Shown piece by piece: positions 44,180 through 52,053 of a DNA stretch of 64,000 nucleotides (its first letter is position 1; each line of letters starts with the position of its first letter). Under the pieces are notes generated by a model. It was not told where the DNA came from, did no database searches, and saw only the letters and a program-made list of their open reading frames with translations. The position numbers and the translations under genes were made by a program. This DNA is from Bacillus testis (lineage in GTDB: Bacteria; Bacillota; Bacilli; Bacillales; DSM-1321), in NCBI RefSeq assembly GCF_001243895.1, contig NZ_LN851186.1, positions 3,052,981 to 3,116,980 of the forward strand, given 5' to 3'.

Positions 44180-45076
44180 TTAACCCTCTTGTTTTAATCC
44201 GTGCTCTTTCAACATCCCAATAATAACTTCTACAGCTTTTGTCTGGAACGTCTCTTTAATAACGAGGGAGAATGCCCTGTCCAAGCGGTATTCCTCTCCT
44301 GTTATCTTTGCCAACGTACCTAATTCAAGTTCCTTTTTAAAGCAGGATTGCGATAAAAAAGCAATGCCAATCCCTGATTCGACACTCTCTTTAATGATCT
44401 GTGTACTGCCGAATACCATTTTATCATGGGGGTGGATATGAAGCTGTTGAAACAGAGCTTCTGCCGCTTCTCTCGTACCTGAGCCTTTCTCGCGGACAAT
44501 CCACGTTTGCTTTTCGAGCAGCGAGGGAGTCAGCCCCTGTTCCTCAAGCTCTTGCTGTACATGCGGAGCTGCCACTATATAAAGCGTATCTTTTTCGAAC
44601 TTTTCGATATGCAAATCACCTTGGCTTATTTGGCTGCCTTCAATAATACCAATATCATAACTGTTCTGCTTGACCGACTCGATCACGTCTTTCGAATTGC
44701 CTATATGGACAATTGGTTCAATCTGCGGGTACATTTTTTTCAATTCAGTAATGATAGCCGGCAACATATATTCGCCAAATGTATAGCTTGCGCCAATGGT
44801 GACAGAACCGTTGGCCTGGTTTGTCAGATCATCCACCAATGTAAACATATTATTATATAAATTTAATATTTCCTTTCCTTTCGCATATACAATTTCACCC
44901 GCTTTTGTTAGGGAAATAACCTTATTTGTCCGTTCGAGCAGTTTTGTCCCAAAACTTTGTTCCAAAGATTGTACATACTGGCTGACAGCTGGCTGTGACA
45001 TAAAAAGCTCTTCAGCTGCTTTTGAAAAACTCTTCAACTCCACTACTTTCTGAAAAACATATAACTGTTGTTTCAT
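44180..45076 (-). CDS. LysR-family transcriptional regulator
   Basis: A 298-residue DNA-binding regulator. The N-terminal winged helix-turn-helix reads FQKVVELKSFSKAAEELFMSQPAVSQYVQSLE; the periplasmic-binding-like effector domain follows from about residue 90 (GSVTIGASYTFGEYMLPAI, IVREKGSGTREAAEALF). The effector domain resembles the CysL/YwfK group, which I mention only as similarity. GAGGGTG precedes the ATG, and a palindrome suited to autoregulation lies directly upstream. Confidence 0.93.
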   Translation of the reverse strand: MKQQLYVFQKVVELKSFSKAAEELFMSQPAVSQYVQSLEQSFGTKLLERTNKVISLTKAGEIVYAKGKEILNLYNNMFTLVDDLTNQANGSVTIGASYTFGEYMLPAIITELKKMYPQIEPIVHIGNSKDVIESVKQNSYDIGIIEGSQISQGDLHIEKFEKDTLYIVAAPHVQQELEEQGLTPSLLEKQTWIVREKGSGTREAAEALFQQLHIHPHDKMVFGSTQIIKESVESGIGIAFLSQSCFKKELELGTLAKITGEEYRLDRAFSLVIKETFQTKAVEVIIGMLKEHGLKQEG

Positions 45077-45089
45077 ACACCCTCTTTTC

Positions 45090-45107
45090 CATAAGCAAAA
45101 ACTTATG
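45090..45107. promoter_or_regulatory. Palindromic operator candidate of the LysR gene
   Basis: CATAAGCAAAAACTTATG is an inverted repeat with 6-base arms and a 6-base centre. It lies 14 bases upstream of the LysR start, a place suited to autorepression. I did not find the same site in front of the transporter. Confidence 0.5.
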
Positions 45108-45189
45108 ATTACTTTCCAAATTATTTATTTTTTTATAGGCGATTCTTTCTTACCTTTAAGATACTGGAATAATAAGGGGGATGCAAGAT

Positions 45190-45278
45190 GCGCTATCCAG
45201 CTCGAATAAGAATCCAATTGGTTCAATGGGTAGACGGGGGTTAATTAAAAACTCCTACCCACCAAAGCTTCACTTTAT
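45190..45278 (+). repeat. Dispersed hairpin repeat, 5'-truncated copy G
   Basis: Retains the right half: AATAAGAATCCAATTGGTTC, then TGGGTAG...GGGGTT pairing with AACTCC-TACCCA, then GCTTCACTTTA. The stem differs in sequence from copy A but still pairs. The left hairpin is missing or reduced to GCGCTATCCAGC. Confidence 0.75.
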
Positions 45279-45353
45279 GGTGTAAAGTGTTTTTTTTATG
45301 AACCTATTTCCGCATTGTCTATAAAATCATTAGAGTTTGTGAAGAATGTATGT

Positions 45354-45436
45354 TATAATTGCGTTACCATTTTATTTTACTTGTTGTATATAAAAGTTGT
45401 TTCAACGCTATCGGTTAGCAGGAAACAAACTTTTTT
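45354..45436 (+). ncRNA. Candidate small RNA with own promoter and terminator
   Basis: An extended -10 (TGTTATAAT, 45351-45359) would start transcription near 45366. A strong terminator hairpin follows: AAAGTTGTTTC (45393-45403) pairs with GAAACAAACTTT (one bulge), with a nested GCTA/TAGC around TCGGT, then TTTTTT. The product would be about 70 bases. There is no -35 match and no open frame with a binding site. Confidence 0.4.
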
Positions 45437-45468
45437 ATCCAGCATACTATGAACGACTCAATCTATAT

Positions 45469-45510
45469 AAAAAGCTGTTCCGGAGATGCCAACTCGGAAC
45501 AGCTTTTTTT
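45469..45510. terminator. Strong bidirectional hairpin terminator
   Basis: AAAGCTGTTCCG pairs perfectly over 12 bases with CGGAACAGCTTT and is followed by TTTTT. On the minus strand it is followed by TTTTTATA. It has no obvious gene of its own and lies behind the candidate small RNA. Confidence 0.8.
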
Positions 45511-45514
45511 ATAT

Positions 45515-45654
45515 CCCATTCTAACCGGCGCTAAAGCTCCTACTTCAACACGAAAGTGAAGACAAAGAAAATAATATGGGGGAGATAGCGCCAGTAAGAA
45601 CCCGATAATCAATAGGGAATGAATAAACCTCCCCCGATTAACGTTTCACTTTAT
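45515..45654 (+). repeat. Dispersed hairpin repeat, copy D
   Basis: Starts CCCATTCTAACCGGCGCTA, which pairs with TAGCGCCAGTAAGAA (one mismatch in the core), and ends CCCCCGATTAACGTTTCACT. The right hairpin is partly kept (AATC...GGG with CCC...GATT). It is 99 bases from the cold-shock gene. Confidence 0.85.
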
Positions 45655-45708
45655 GTGTATCAAATCAGGCGGCCGGTCGAATGGTGCCTTAACAATTAAT
45701 TCCATGCC

Positions 45709-45745
45709 ACAAAAAAACAGACCCTTTTAAAAAGGATCTGTCCTA
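45709..45745 (-). terminator. Rho-independent terminator of the cold-shock gene
   Basis: On the minus strand ACAGATCCTTTTT pairs with AAAAGGGTCTGT (one mismatch), followed by TTTTTTT. It lies just after the stop. Confidence 0.85.
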
Positions 45746-45752
45746 CGTTCAA

Positions 45753-45953
45753 TTATGCTTTTACTACGTTAGTAGCTTGAGGTCCGCGTTGTCCTTCTTC
45801 TACGTCGAAAGTTACTGATTGACCTTCGTCTAGAGATTTGAAGCCTTCGCTTTGGATTGCTGAGAAATGTACGAATACATCTTCTCCGCCTTCACGTTCG
45901 ATGAATCCAAAACCTTTGTCTGCATTAAACCATTTTACTTTACCTTGTTCCAT
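45753..45953 (-). CDS. Cold-shock protein (CspB/CspD type)
   Basis: A 66-residue single cold-shock domain that binds single-stranded RNA and DNA. The RNP1 motif KGFGFIE and RNP2 motif VFVHFSAI are intact, and the C-terminus is [11 protein letters not shown]. Length and sequence fit the B. subtilis CspB/CspD group; I cannot decide which paralogue it is. AGGAGG stands before the ATG. Confidence 0.96.
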   Translation of the reverse strand: MEQGKVKWFNADKGFGFIEREGGEDVFVHFSAIQSEGFKSLDEGQSVTFDVEEGQRGPQATNVVKA

Positions 45954-46486
45954 GTTTGTTGCCTCCTAGTGTGGTATCCACACATGTTAATACTATCCTT
46001 GCTCAAATCTATAGACGAGCTACTATGACTTATCAATCTAAAACCGAACAAAAATAATTCTTTTTAAGAATAACAGATAAATTCCAAAAATGCAAGACTG
46101 CCATTTCTCTTTCACCAGCAAAATATACGCTCATCTCTATATAAATCAATAATGGTAACGCATACAATAAAATGGTTTAAAAACGCTCTCTCTTTCCTAT
46201 TATTACTTTATTGAACCTTATTTTATACGATTGAAAAGCATTGTTTACTAACCCGGAATATTTGTGTTCCTATAGCGCCAAGCTATTAGAAGCCACAAAC
46301 AAGGAAAATCTAGACACTCTGGCTGCTGGACGGCCGGAAACAAGATTCCCTGCTACTCTACAGGACCATCGAGGATGGACATATTATTTAAATCCTATGA
46401 TTAGCCCATCTAATGCACTTCCCTAGCATCGGCATACTGAATTATAATAGAAGGAACTATAAAATAAATAAAGGGAGTTGAAGTAT
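45954..46486. other. Spacer between cold-shock gene and pncA
   Basis: The first 130 bases or so are probably the 5' leader of the cold-shock mRNA, which in this family is usually long. The rest is AT-rich. A 61-codon TTG frame at 46241-46426 lacks a binding site and I do not accept it. No other signal was found. Confidence 0.4.
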
Positions 46487-47038
46487 GTGAAGAGAGCATT
46501 GATCAACGTCGATTATACCAATGACTTCGTGGCAGAAGACGGCGCATTGACCTGCGGCAAGCCCGGCCAGGCGATTGAAGCTGAAATAGCCAAGCTCACA
46601 AAGGAATTCATAAGCCAAGGAGATTATGTCGTTTTCGCCATCGACCTACATAAAAAAGCAGATCATTACCATCCCGAAACGAAATTATTCCCTCCACATA
46701 ATATTGAAGGAACTCGTGGAAGGGACCTGTATGGAGAGTTGAATGACATATATATGGAAGCGCTGAAAAACGGAGAAAATATTTATTGGATGGATAAAAC
46801 CCGTTATTCAGCTTTTGCGGGTACCGACTTAGACATCCGTTTAAGGGAAAGAGCCATAAACGAAGTTCATATCGTCGGTGTCTGCACAGATATATGCGTT
46901 CTCCACACCGCAGTCGACGCCTATAATAAAGGCTATAAAATAACCATCCATTCAAAAGCAACAGCCAGCTTTAATCCAACTGGCCATGAATGGGCTTTAG
47001 AACATTTTAGATCGTCATTAGGTGCCGATGTAAAATAA
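46487..47038 (+). CDS. pncA: Nicotinamidase
   Basis: Hydrolyses nicotinamide to nicotinate for NAD salvage. The 183-residue protein begins MKRALINVDYTNDFVAEDGA; the catalytic aspartate is in VDYTND, the lysine in DKTRYSAFAGTDL and the cysteine in GVCTDICVLHTAVDAYNKG. The metal site is formed by DLHKKADHYHPE. It closely follows B. subtilis PncA (YueJ) as I remember it. The GTG at 46487 has AAAGGGAG nine bases upstream; the TTG three codons earlier touches that site. Confidence 0.92.
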   Translation: MKRALINVDYTNDFVAEDGALTCGKPGQAIEAEIAKLTKEFISQGDYVVFAIDLHKKADHYHPETKLFPPHNIEGTRGRDLYGELNDIYMEALKNGENIYWMDKTRYSAFAGTDLDIRLRERAINEVHIVGVCTDICVLHTAVDAYNKGYKITIHSKATASFNPTGHEWALEHFRSSLGADVK

Positions 47039-47066
47039 CTGCAACAAAGTTTATGACAATCGTAAT

Positions 47067-47099
47067 CAAAGCGAGCGGGATTTTCCCACTCGCTTTTTC
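47067..47099 (+). terminator. Rho-independent terminator of pncA
   Basis: AAGCGAGCGGG pairs with CCCACTCGCTT around ATTTT (one mismatch), followed by TTTTCT. Confidence 0.88.
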
Positions 47100-47193
47100 T
47101 ATATTCCTATACATCATTCTTTAATGAGCGTCGTTAAAAACCTTTTTCAAACAACTACAAGGAAAGACAATTAATTACAAAATAGTCTGTTTT

Positions 47194-47210
47194 ATTACAT
47201 TTATGTTACA
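47194..47210 (-). promoter_or_regulatory. Candidate WalR box before the cell-wall endopeptidase gene
   Basis: On the minus strand TGTAACATAAATGTAAT fits the WalR pattern TGTwAh-N5-TGTwAh at every position. It lies about 130 bases before the gene. WalR controls many peptidoglycan hydrolases in Bacillus. The orientation is opposite to the gene, so the sign of any effect is open. Confidence 0.5.
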
Positions 47211-47340
47211 TAGAACACGTTTTCATTACAACCTTCAGATTTCGTTGAGTTTACAATCAAATAACAATAAACTAGTAAATGGATTAAGAAACGGTATATA
47301 TACATATAAAACTTTTTTAAAAAACAAGGAGAATTATGAT

Positions 47341-48591
47341 ATGCAAACTTCGACAAAGAAAAAAGTGGCAGCAGTTGGATTGTCGCTTGCTCTACTTTTT
47401 CAAGTAACTCCTACCTTTGCAGCTCCGGCTACTACAATTGAAACTGCTAACCCAAATACATACAACAAAAAAATTGAAGAGTTACAAACAAAAATCCAAA
47501 AATACGACAATCAAATTATTGAATCCATCGATAAAGTGGACCAGTTAACAAAACAAGTGGAAAAAGCGCAGGCACGCGTTGAAAAAACAAAAAAAGATAT
47601 TGTGGTTTTAGAAGATTCATATAAACGCACTCTTGAATTATCTAAAGAACGCCTTAAGAATATCCAAGCGAACGGATCGCTTGCATCTAATGTGGTTGAA
47701 ATTCTATTATCTTCAGAAGGCCTGTCTGATTTCTTCAAAAAAACAAATGCCGTGATGACCATTATGGACAGCGATAAGCAATTATCAGAAACACTTGAGA
47801 AAAAAGATCAAGAGTTAAAGGCTAAAAAAGCTGAACTAGATAAAGACTTGGCTTCCATCACGAATAAGCAAATCCAAGCGAATGAAGAAAAAAAATCAAT
47901 TGAAAAGCAAAAACAAGCTATTCAAGTTGAATTGAAAAAAGTACAGGAAGCCCAAAAGAAAGCTGAAGAAGAAGCGAAGCGCCGTGCAGAAGAACTGCGC
48001 AAACAGCAAGAAGCTGAAGCGGCTCGTCAAGCAGCAATCAGAGCGCAAGAAGCAGCAGCTAGCGCAGCTGCACGAGCAACTGCACAGGAAACAACACAAA
48101 CAGTGTCTGAACCAACTGCACCTGTTGCAAACAATACTCATTCAAACCAACAATCTTCAAATGAAGACAAAAATAGCAATTCAAACAATACAAGCAGCAA
48201 AAAACCATCGACTAATAACTCTGTCGGCTCTGTAAACACAGCCAGTGCAGCTGCTGTCATCGCGGAAGCTAAAAAGCACCTTGGCACCCCATACGTATGG
48301 GGCGGAACAACACCAAGCGGCTTTGACTGCTCCGGTTTCACAAGCTATGTATTCCGTACGGTAGGCATCAACCTTCCACGTGTTTCAAGAGCTCAACAAA
48401 ATGTGGGAACTCAAGTCTCTACTAGCAGCGTACAACCTGGCGACCTAGTATTCATGGGCAAACCTGCTTATCATGTCGGCATTTACATCGGTGGCGGACA
48501 ATATATCCACGCACCTCAGACGGGCGATGTTATCAAGATTTCTTCTTATAACCCTTCAGCATTCTCAAGTGCTACAAGAGTCTTAAACTAA
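47341..48591 (+). CDS. CwlO-like NlpC/P60 peptidoglycan endopeptidase
   Basis: A 416-residue secreted enzyme that should cut peptide cross-links of peptidoglycan (D,L-endopeptidase). A signal peptide ends near residue 28 (TPTFAAP). A long coiled coil follows (about 38-260), with PcsB/CwlO-like phrases such as IEELQTKIQKYDNQI and IEILLSSEG-type text. Then come an alanine- and glutamate-rich stretch and a serine/asparagine linker, and finally the NlpC/P60 domain (304-416). The catalytic cysteine is in GFDCSGFTSYVF (about 330), the histidines in YHVGIYIGGG and YIHAP. The domain order is that of CwlO, but the catalytic domain looks closer to the LytE/LytF type. The ATG at 47341 has AAGGAG upstream. 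Confidence 0.92.
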   Translation: MQTSTKKKVAAVGLSLALLFQVTPTFAAPATTIETANPNTYNKKIEELQTKIQKYDNQIIESIDKVDQLTKQVEKAQARVEKTKKDIVVLEDSYKRTLELSKERLKNIQANGSLASNVVEILLSSEGLSDFFKKTNAVMTIMDSDKQLSETLEKKDQELKAKKAELDKDLASITNKQIQANEEKKSIEKQKQAIQVELKKVQEAQKKAEEEAKRRAEELRKQQEAEAARQAAIRAQEAAASAAARATAQETTQTVSEPTAPVANNTHSNQQSSNEDKNSNSNNTSSKKPSTNNSVGSVNTASAAAVIAEAKKHLGTPYVWGGTTPSGFDCSGFTSYVFRTVGINLPRVSRAQQNVGTQVSTSSVQPGDLVFMGKPAYHVGIYIGGGQYIHAPQTGDVIKISSYNPSAFSSATRVLN

Positions 48592-48640
48592 GCCGTCACT
48601 TAAACATATTTATCTATAAACTACCCGTTTATAGTAGCCG

Positions 48641-48683
48641 CAAACACAAAAAGCGATGAATTGATCATCGCTTTTTGTGTTTC
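48641..48683. terminator. Terminator after the CwlO-like gene
   Basis: ACACAAAAAGCGATGA and TCATCGCTTTTTGTGT form a long hairpin. T-runs inside the stem on either strand allow it to work in both directions. Confidence 0.82.
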
Positions 48684-48759
48684 TCTTTAATCGTAACCCG
48701 TTTGTCATCTTCTTACCCTTTTTGCCTAGGTTAATATCTTTGCTCCCTCTTTTTCACTT

Positions 48760-48904
48760 CCATTCTAACTGCCGCTAAGACGCCCAATTCAACACAAGAG
48801 TGAGACGAAGAAGTGAGATCAAACGCCAGCGAGAATCCGATTGGTTCAACTACAAATCGGTGGGAGATGAATGAAAACCCCCGTCGATTAAAGTTTCACT
48901 TTAT
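48760..48904 (+). repeat. Dispersed hairpin repeat, copy E
   Basis: Starts CATTCTAACTGCCGCTAAGA and ends AAAGTTTCACTTTA. The centre AGAATCCGATTGGTTCAAC is intact. The left stem has two mismatches, the right stem (AATCGGTGGG with CCCCCGTCGATT) is imperfect. TTTTTCACTT precedes the left edge. Its right edge is about four bases from the stop of the SGNH hydrolase gene. Confidence 0.88.
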
Positions 48905-48907
48905 GTT

Positions 48908-49624
48908 TTACAGATATGGCTTTAAATGGTCCAGCCATATTTCATAGCCTTCCTTATTCAAATGCAATCCATCGACAGTCCATTTTTGGGGCAACTGCCC
49001 TTTCTTTGCTAAATCAGCATATAAATCAATAAATGTTACTTGGCTTCCAGTCATTGTTTTTAATTGATTATTTAATAATCTTACAGCTTTATTAAGCTTA
49101 TAGCTGCCATGATAGAAATGGGCTTTATATTTTGCCTGGTTAACCGGCAGCGTGCTCTGGATATAGATATGTACGTTAGGATTTGCCTTTCGTATCCGCT
49201 TAACGATCTCTTGGTAATGACGAAAAATATCCCCAACCGGAACGTCCAATTGGATATCATTAATGCCTGCCATTATAAAGACTTTCTTTGGTTTGAGTTG
49301 ATTGACTGTATGTACCCGCTTAAGCATATTGCCTGTCGTATCGCTCGCTACTCCCCGATTCGCTACTTTATTGGAGTCCATATACTCTCCCCACTCAAAG
49401 TAATTAGTATGGCTGTCGCCAAAAAAGACGATATCTTTCTGTTGTTTCCCAACCAGCGTAAGAGCATCTGTCCTGATTTTAACATGCGGGGGATACTCCT
49501 TTTGTGCCGTCAGATGGTCTTTTACATAGGAAATGCCGCCAATCCTAAAAAATATAAAAATAGCCGTTGAAAGCAAAATGATATTCACTGCCAACGACAG
49601 CCACAATCCTTTTTTGTACCGCAT
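48908..49624 (-). CDS. SGNH/GDSL-family hydrolase, membrane-anchored
   Basis: A 238-residue protein with an N-terminal hydrophobic segment (LWLSLAVNIILLSTAIFIFF), probably an uncleaved anchor with the enzyme outside. The SGNH blocks are clear: FFGDSHTNYF (serine), GINDIQ (block III) and VDGLHLNKEGY (aspartate-histidine). The family contains esterases, lipases and acyl hydrolases of polysaccharides; the substrate is unknown. The ATG at 49622-49624 has AGGAGGG seven bases upstream, better than the ATG two codons earlier. It stands alone on its strand. Confidence 0.9.
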   Translation of the reverse strand: MRYKKGLWLSLAVNIILLSTAIFIFFRIGGISYVKDHLTAQKEYPPHVKIRTDALTLVGKQQKDIVFFGDSHTNYFEWGEYMDSNKVANRGVASDTTGNMLKRVHTVNQLKPKKVFIMAGINDIQLDVPVGDIFRHYQEIVKRIRKANPNVHIYIQSTLPVNQAKYKAHFYHGSYKLNKAVRLLNNQLKTMTGSQVTFIDLYADLAKKGQLPQKWTVDGLHLNKEGYEIWLDHLKPYL

Positions 49625-49961
49625 ACCCATTCCCTCCTAGCAAACACCAAAATTACTATTCTCCTTATTTATAACCTTTTAAAATATGATTAAAACAAGC
49701 AGCAATGATCATTCGTCGCCCACCGATTGCACCAATCATCTATTCTCCAATCAACTGGACATAGTGTAATTAGGAATGAATATGAGCGATAGCCGGGAAT
49801 GTTTTATCAGAAAAATCCATAGAAGAATATCCATTTGAAAGGGGCGGCGGGATTATATGTATGCCACTTTAACCAAAAAGTAAATACTCTTTTTGTAACA
49901 TATGTAAAAATTAACCTTTTAAATGATATACTATCCTTACATAAATAATAGGGGGTATTTA
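49625..49961. other. Divergent spacer between SGNH hydrolase and SLH hydrolase genes
   Basis: No gene fits. It holds a decayed repeat fragment (49708-49760), and, nearer the plus-strand gene, TGTAACATATGTAAA, which resembles a WalR half-site pair but with three rather than five spacer bases. A TATACT -10-like sequence lies near 49927. Confidence 0.35.
49708..49760 (-). repeat. Dispersed hairpin repeat, decayed fragment
   Basis: On the minus strand CCAGTTGATTGGAGAATAG is followed by GATTGGTGCAATCGGTGGG, matching the centre and right arm of the repeat family (CCAGTAAGAATCC, GATTGGTTCAAC, ATCGGTGGG). Ends are missing. Confidence 0.4.
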
Positions 49962-51857
49962 ATGAAAAAAGGAAAAATGACAGCATGGGCCATGGCAGGA
50001 GCGTTTACATTCACTTCTATTACAGGAAGTATGGGCTTATTTCAAACGAAAGCAGCCGCAGCAGAGGCTGCAACCCAACAACCAGATTATGAATCTAAAG
50101 CTCTCCGTTTTTATCAGGCCGTCCATGAAGCAAACTTTGAAAAAGGGTATGCACTTTTTAGTGAATCCTTAAAGAAAAAAGTATCTGTCGATCAATTGCC
50201 GGTTCAGTGGCAAAGATTGACTGCCGCCTATGGAATCATACATAAAACCGAAAAGATCAAAACGGATTATGACGGCGTTCATACCAACATTACCCTGTTA
50301 TGTACTGCAGGTAACGGACCATTCGAATTGATTATAAGATTTAACGACAAAGGCATGATTGATGATTTATTCACTACCAACGATCGTACACTTTACTCCT
50401 ATCAAACGCCCACCTATGACAGCAAAACGTATAAAGAAAAGCCGCTGGTGATCGGCGATGGAGAATTTGCATTGCCGGCTGTATTGACCATACCTGAAGG
50501 AAAAGGACCGTTCCCAGCTGTTGTATTAGTACATGGATCAGGCCCTAATGATCAAGATGAATCTATGTTTTCTTATAAAATTTTCCGCGATATAGCTGTA
50601 GGACTGGCAAGTAGAGGAATTGCCGTCCTGCGTTACGACAAAAGGACATACGCCCATCATCTAAAGGCAGCACAGGATCCTGCTTTCGGCATACAGAAAG
50701 AGACGGTCCTTGATGCCAATCTAGCGGTTGCTTTGCTGAAGGAGCAACCTGAAATCGATGCTAAACAGCTTTTTGTCCTCGGCCACAGCCAAGGTGGCTA
50801 TGCCCTTCCGCTTATTATTGCCAACGATGAACATAAAGATATCAAAGGGGTTATCGGGGCAGCAGCACCCGCCCAAAAATTTCAGGATTTACTTTTATGG
50901 CAATTTGAGCAGGCACTCAAAAGAGCCCAAGCAAATAAACTCCCTGCTGAACAATTGAAACAATTGGAAACCGCCATCACTCAGTTTAAGGAACAAATCA
51001 ACCTGCTGAACGACCGATCTTACACGACGGAACATTTGCCCAAAAACTTCATGCTTGGAGACCCATACTGGTGGTACGATATCCGGGACTATATCCCTTC
51101 CACTCTTGCTAAGGAGCAAACCACACCGATGCTTTTGATCCAAGGGACCAAGGATCTCCAAGTGCCTTCTACCGAGTTGGACATCTGGAAAAACCATTTA
51201 AAAGAAAGAAATAACGTCCAATACAAGACATATAAGGATATGTTCCATACATTAGGCAACTATGCAGAAACTCCGGATTTGGCCACCGAGTACATGACGC
51301 CTGGAAATGTATCAGAAGAAATGATTAAAGATGTAGCAACTTGGATCACTACTGGAAAAATAGATGCCGCCCCTCAAGTGGATCTTGACCAATACAGTGA
51401 TTACAAACCCGGCCTTTATTGGTCAGAGGCCTTCGCCTGGGCATTAGCAAAAGGCATTATTGTCGGCTATCGGGAAGAAAAGAAACTTAAGCCCGATCAA
51501 CCAATGACCGAATTGCAATACCTACAAGTCTACTTCCGCTATACGTTAGGGTCCGACTTAAAAGATCAAACAAAGGGTACTATGTATTCTTTAGCAGCTA
51601 AAGCACAACTCCCTGTTAAAAATAAACCGTTTACAGCTCTCACCAGAGGGGAAGCGGCCGTTCTATTAGCCGATGCATTCACCCATAAGAAACGATCGGA
51701 AAGAGATGCTGTCAAATGGCTATTCAGCCAAGGAATCGTCAAGGGCTATAGCGATGAACCAACCTACGAATCTTTCAAACCACAAGAACCTATTTCAAGG
51801 GCCCATTTGATGACTATGTTCTATCATCTAGATATGAAACAATCCGAAATGCAATGA
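49962..51857 (+). CDS. Secreted alpha/beta hydrolase with DUF3887 and SLH domains
   Basis: A 631-residue exported protein. A signal peptide covers residues 1 to about 33 (ending TKAAAAEA). A DUF3887-like region follows (about 40-130, ALRFYQAVHEANFEKGYALFSESL), then an alpha/beta hydrolase domain (about 150-455). The nucleophile serine is in VLGHSQGGYALP, the oxyanion segment is VLVHGSGPNDQDES, the acid is in QGTKDLQVP and the histidine in MFHTLGN. The C-terminus has SLH-like units (SEAFAWALAKGIIVGYREEKKLKPDQP, LTRGEAAVLLADAF, KWLFSQGIVKGYSDEPTYESFKP). It should be held on the cell surface through wall polymer. Substrate unknown. AGGGGGT precedes the ATG. Confidence 0.88.
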   Translation: MKKGKMTAWAMAGAFTFTSITGSMGLFQTKAAAAEAATQQPDYESKALRFYQAVHEANFEKGYALFSESLKKKVSVDQLPVQWQRLTAAYGIIHKTEKIKTDYDGVHTNITLLCTAGNGPFELIIRFNDKGMIDDLFTTNDRTLYSYQTPTYDSKTYKEKPLVIGDGEFALPAVLTIPEGKGPFPAVVLVHGSGPNDQDESMFSYKIFRDIAVGLASRGIAVLRYDKRTYAHHLKAAQDPAFGIQKETVLDANLAVALLKEQPEIDAKQLFVLGHSQGGYALPLIIANDEHKDIKGVIGAAAPAQKFQDLLLWQFEQALKRAQANKLPAEQLKQLETAITQFKEQINLLNDRSYTTEHLPKNFMLGDPYWWYDIRDYIPSTLAKEQTTPMLLIQGTKDLQVPSTELDIWKNHLKERNNVQYKTYKDMFHTLGNYAETPDLATEYMTPGNVSEEMIKDVATWITTGKIDAAPQVDLDQYSDYKPGLYWSEAFAWALAKGIIVGYREEKKLKPDQPMTELQYLQVYFRYTLGSDLKDQTKGTMYSLAAKAQLPVKNKPFTALTRGEAAVLLADAFTHKKRSERDAVKWLFSQGIVKGYSDEPTYESFKPQEPISRAHLMTMFYHLDMKQSEMQ

Positions 51858-51881
51858 ACACCAAGTTAGGTTAGAAGCACA

Positions 51882-51912
51882 CCAAAGCCCTTGCGCAACG
51901 CAAGGGCTTTCA
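51882..51912 (+). terminator. Rho-independent terminator of the SLH hydrolase gene
   Basis: AAAGCCCTTGCG pairs perfectly with CGCAAGGGCTTT around CAA. The T-run is short (TTT then CAG). Confidence 0.75.
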
Positions 51913-51925
51913 GCCAGCCATTTAT

Positions 51926-52052
51926 TCCCTTCTAACTGGCGCTAAGACTCCCGCTTCCACGAGAGCGTGAAAATAGGGTTCGAGCGCCAGTATGGATCGA
52001 TTGGTTCAACGAATGGTCCATGGAAAACCCCCAACGATCAATGTTCCACTTT
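51926..52052 (+). repeat. Dispersed hairpin repeat, copy F
   Basis: Starts CCTTCTAACTGGCGCTAAGA; ACTGGCGCT pairs perfectly with AGCGCCAGT, with an inner CGCT/AGCG. The centre GATCGATTGGTTCAAC is kept; the right hairpin is decayed. The right edge (GTTCCACTTTC) directly adjoins the stop of the lipoprotein gene (52054-52056). Confidence 0.85.
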
Positions 52053-52053
52053 C

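Noticed and set aside
46241..46426. 61-codon open frame between the cold-shock gene and pncA
   Set aside because: Starts at a TTG without ribosome binding site; composition is not gene-like; no recognisable domain.
49866..49910. WalR box before the SLH hydrolase gene
   Set aside because: TGTAAC and TGTAAA are present but with a spacing of three instead of five bases.
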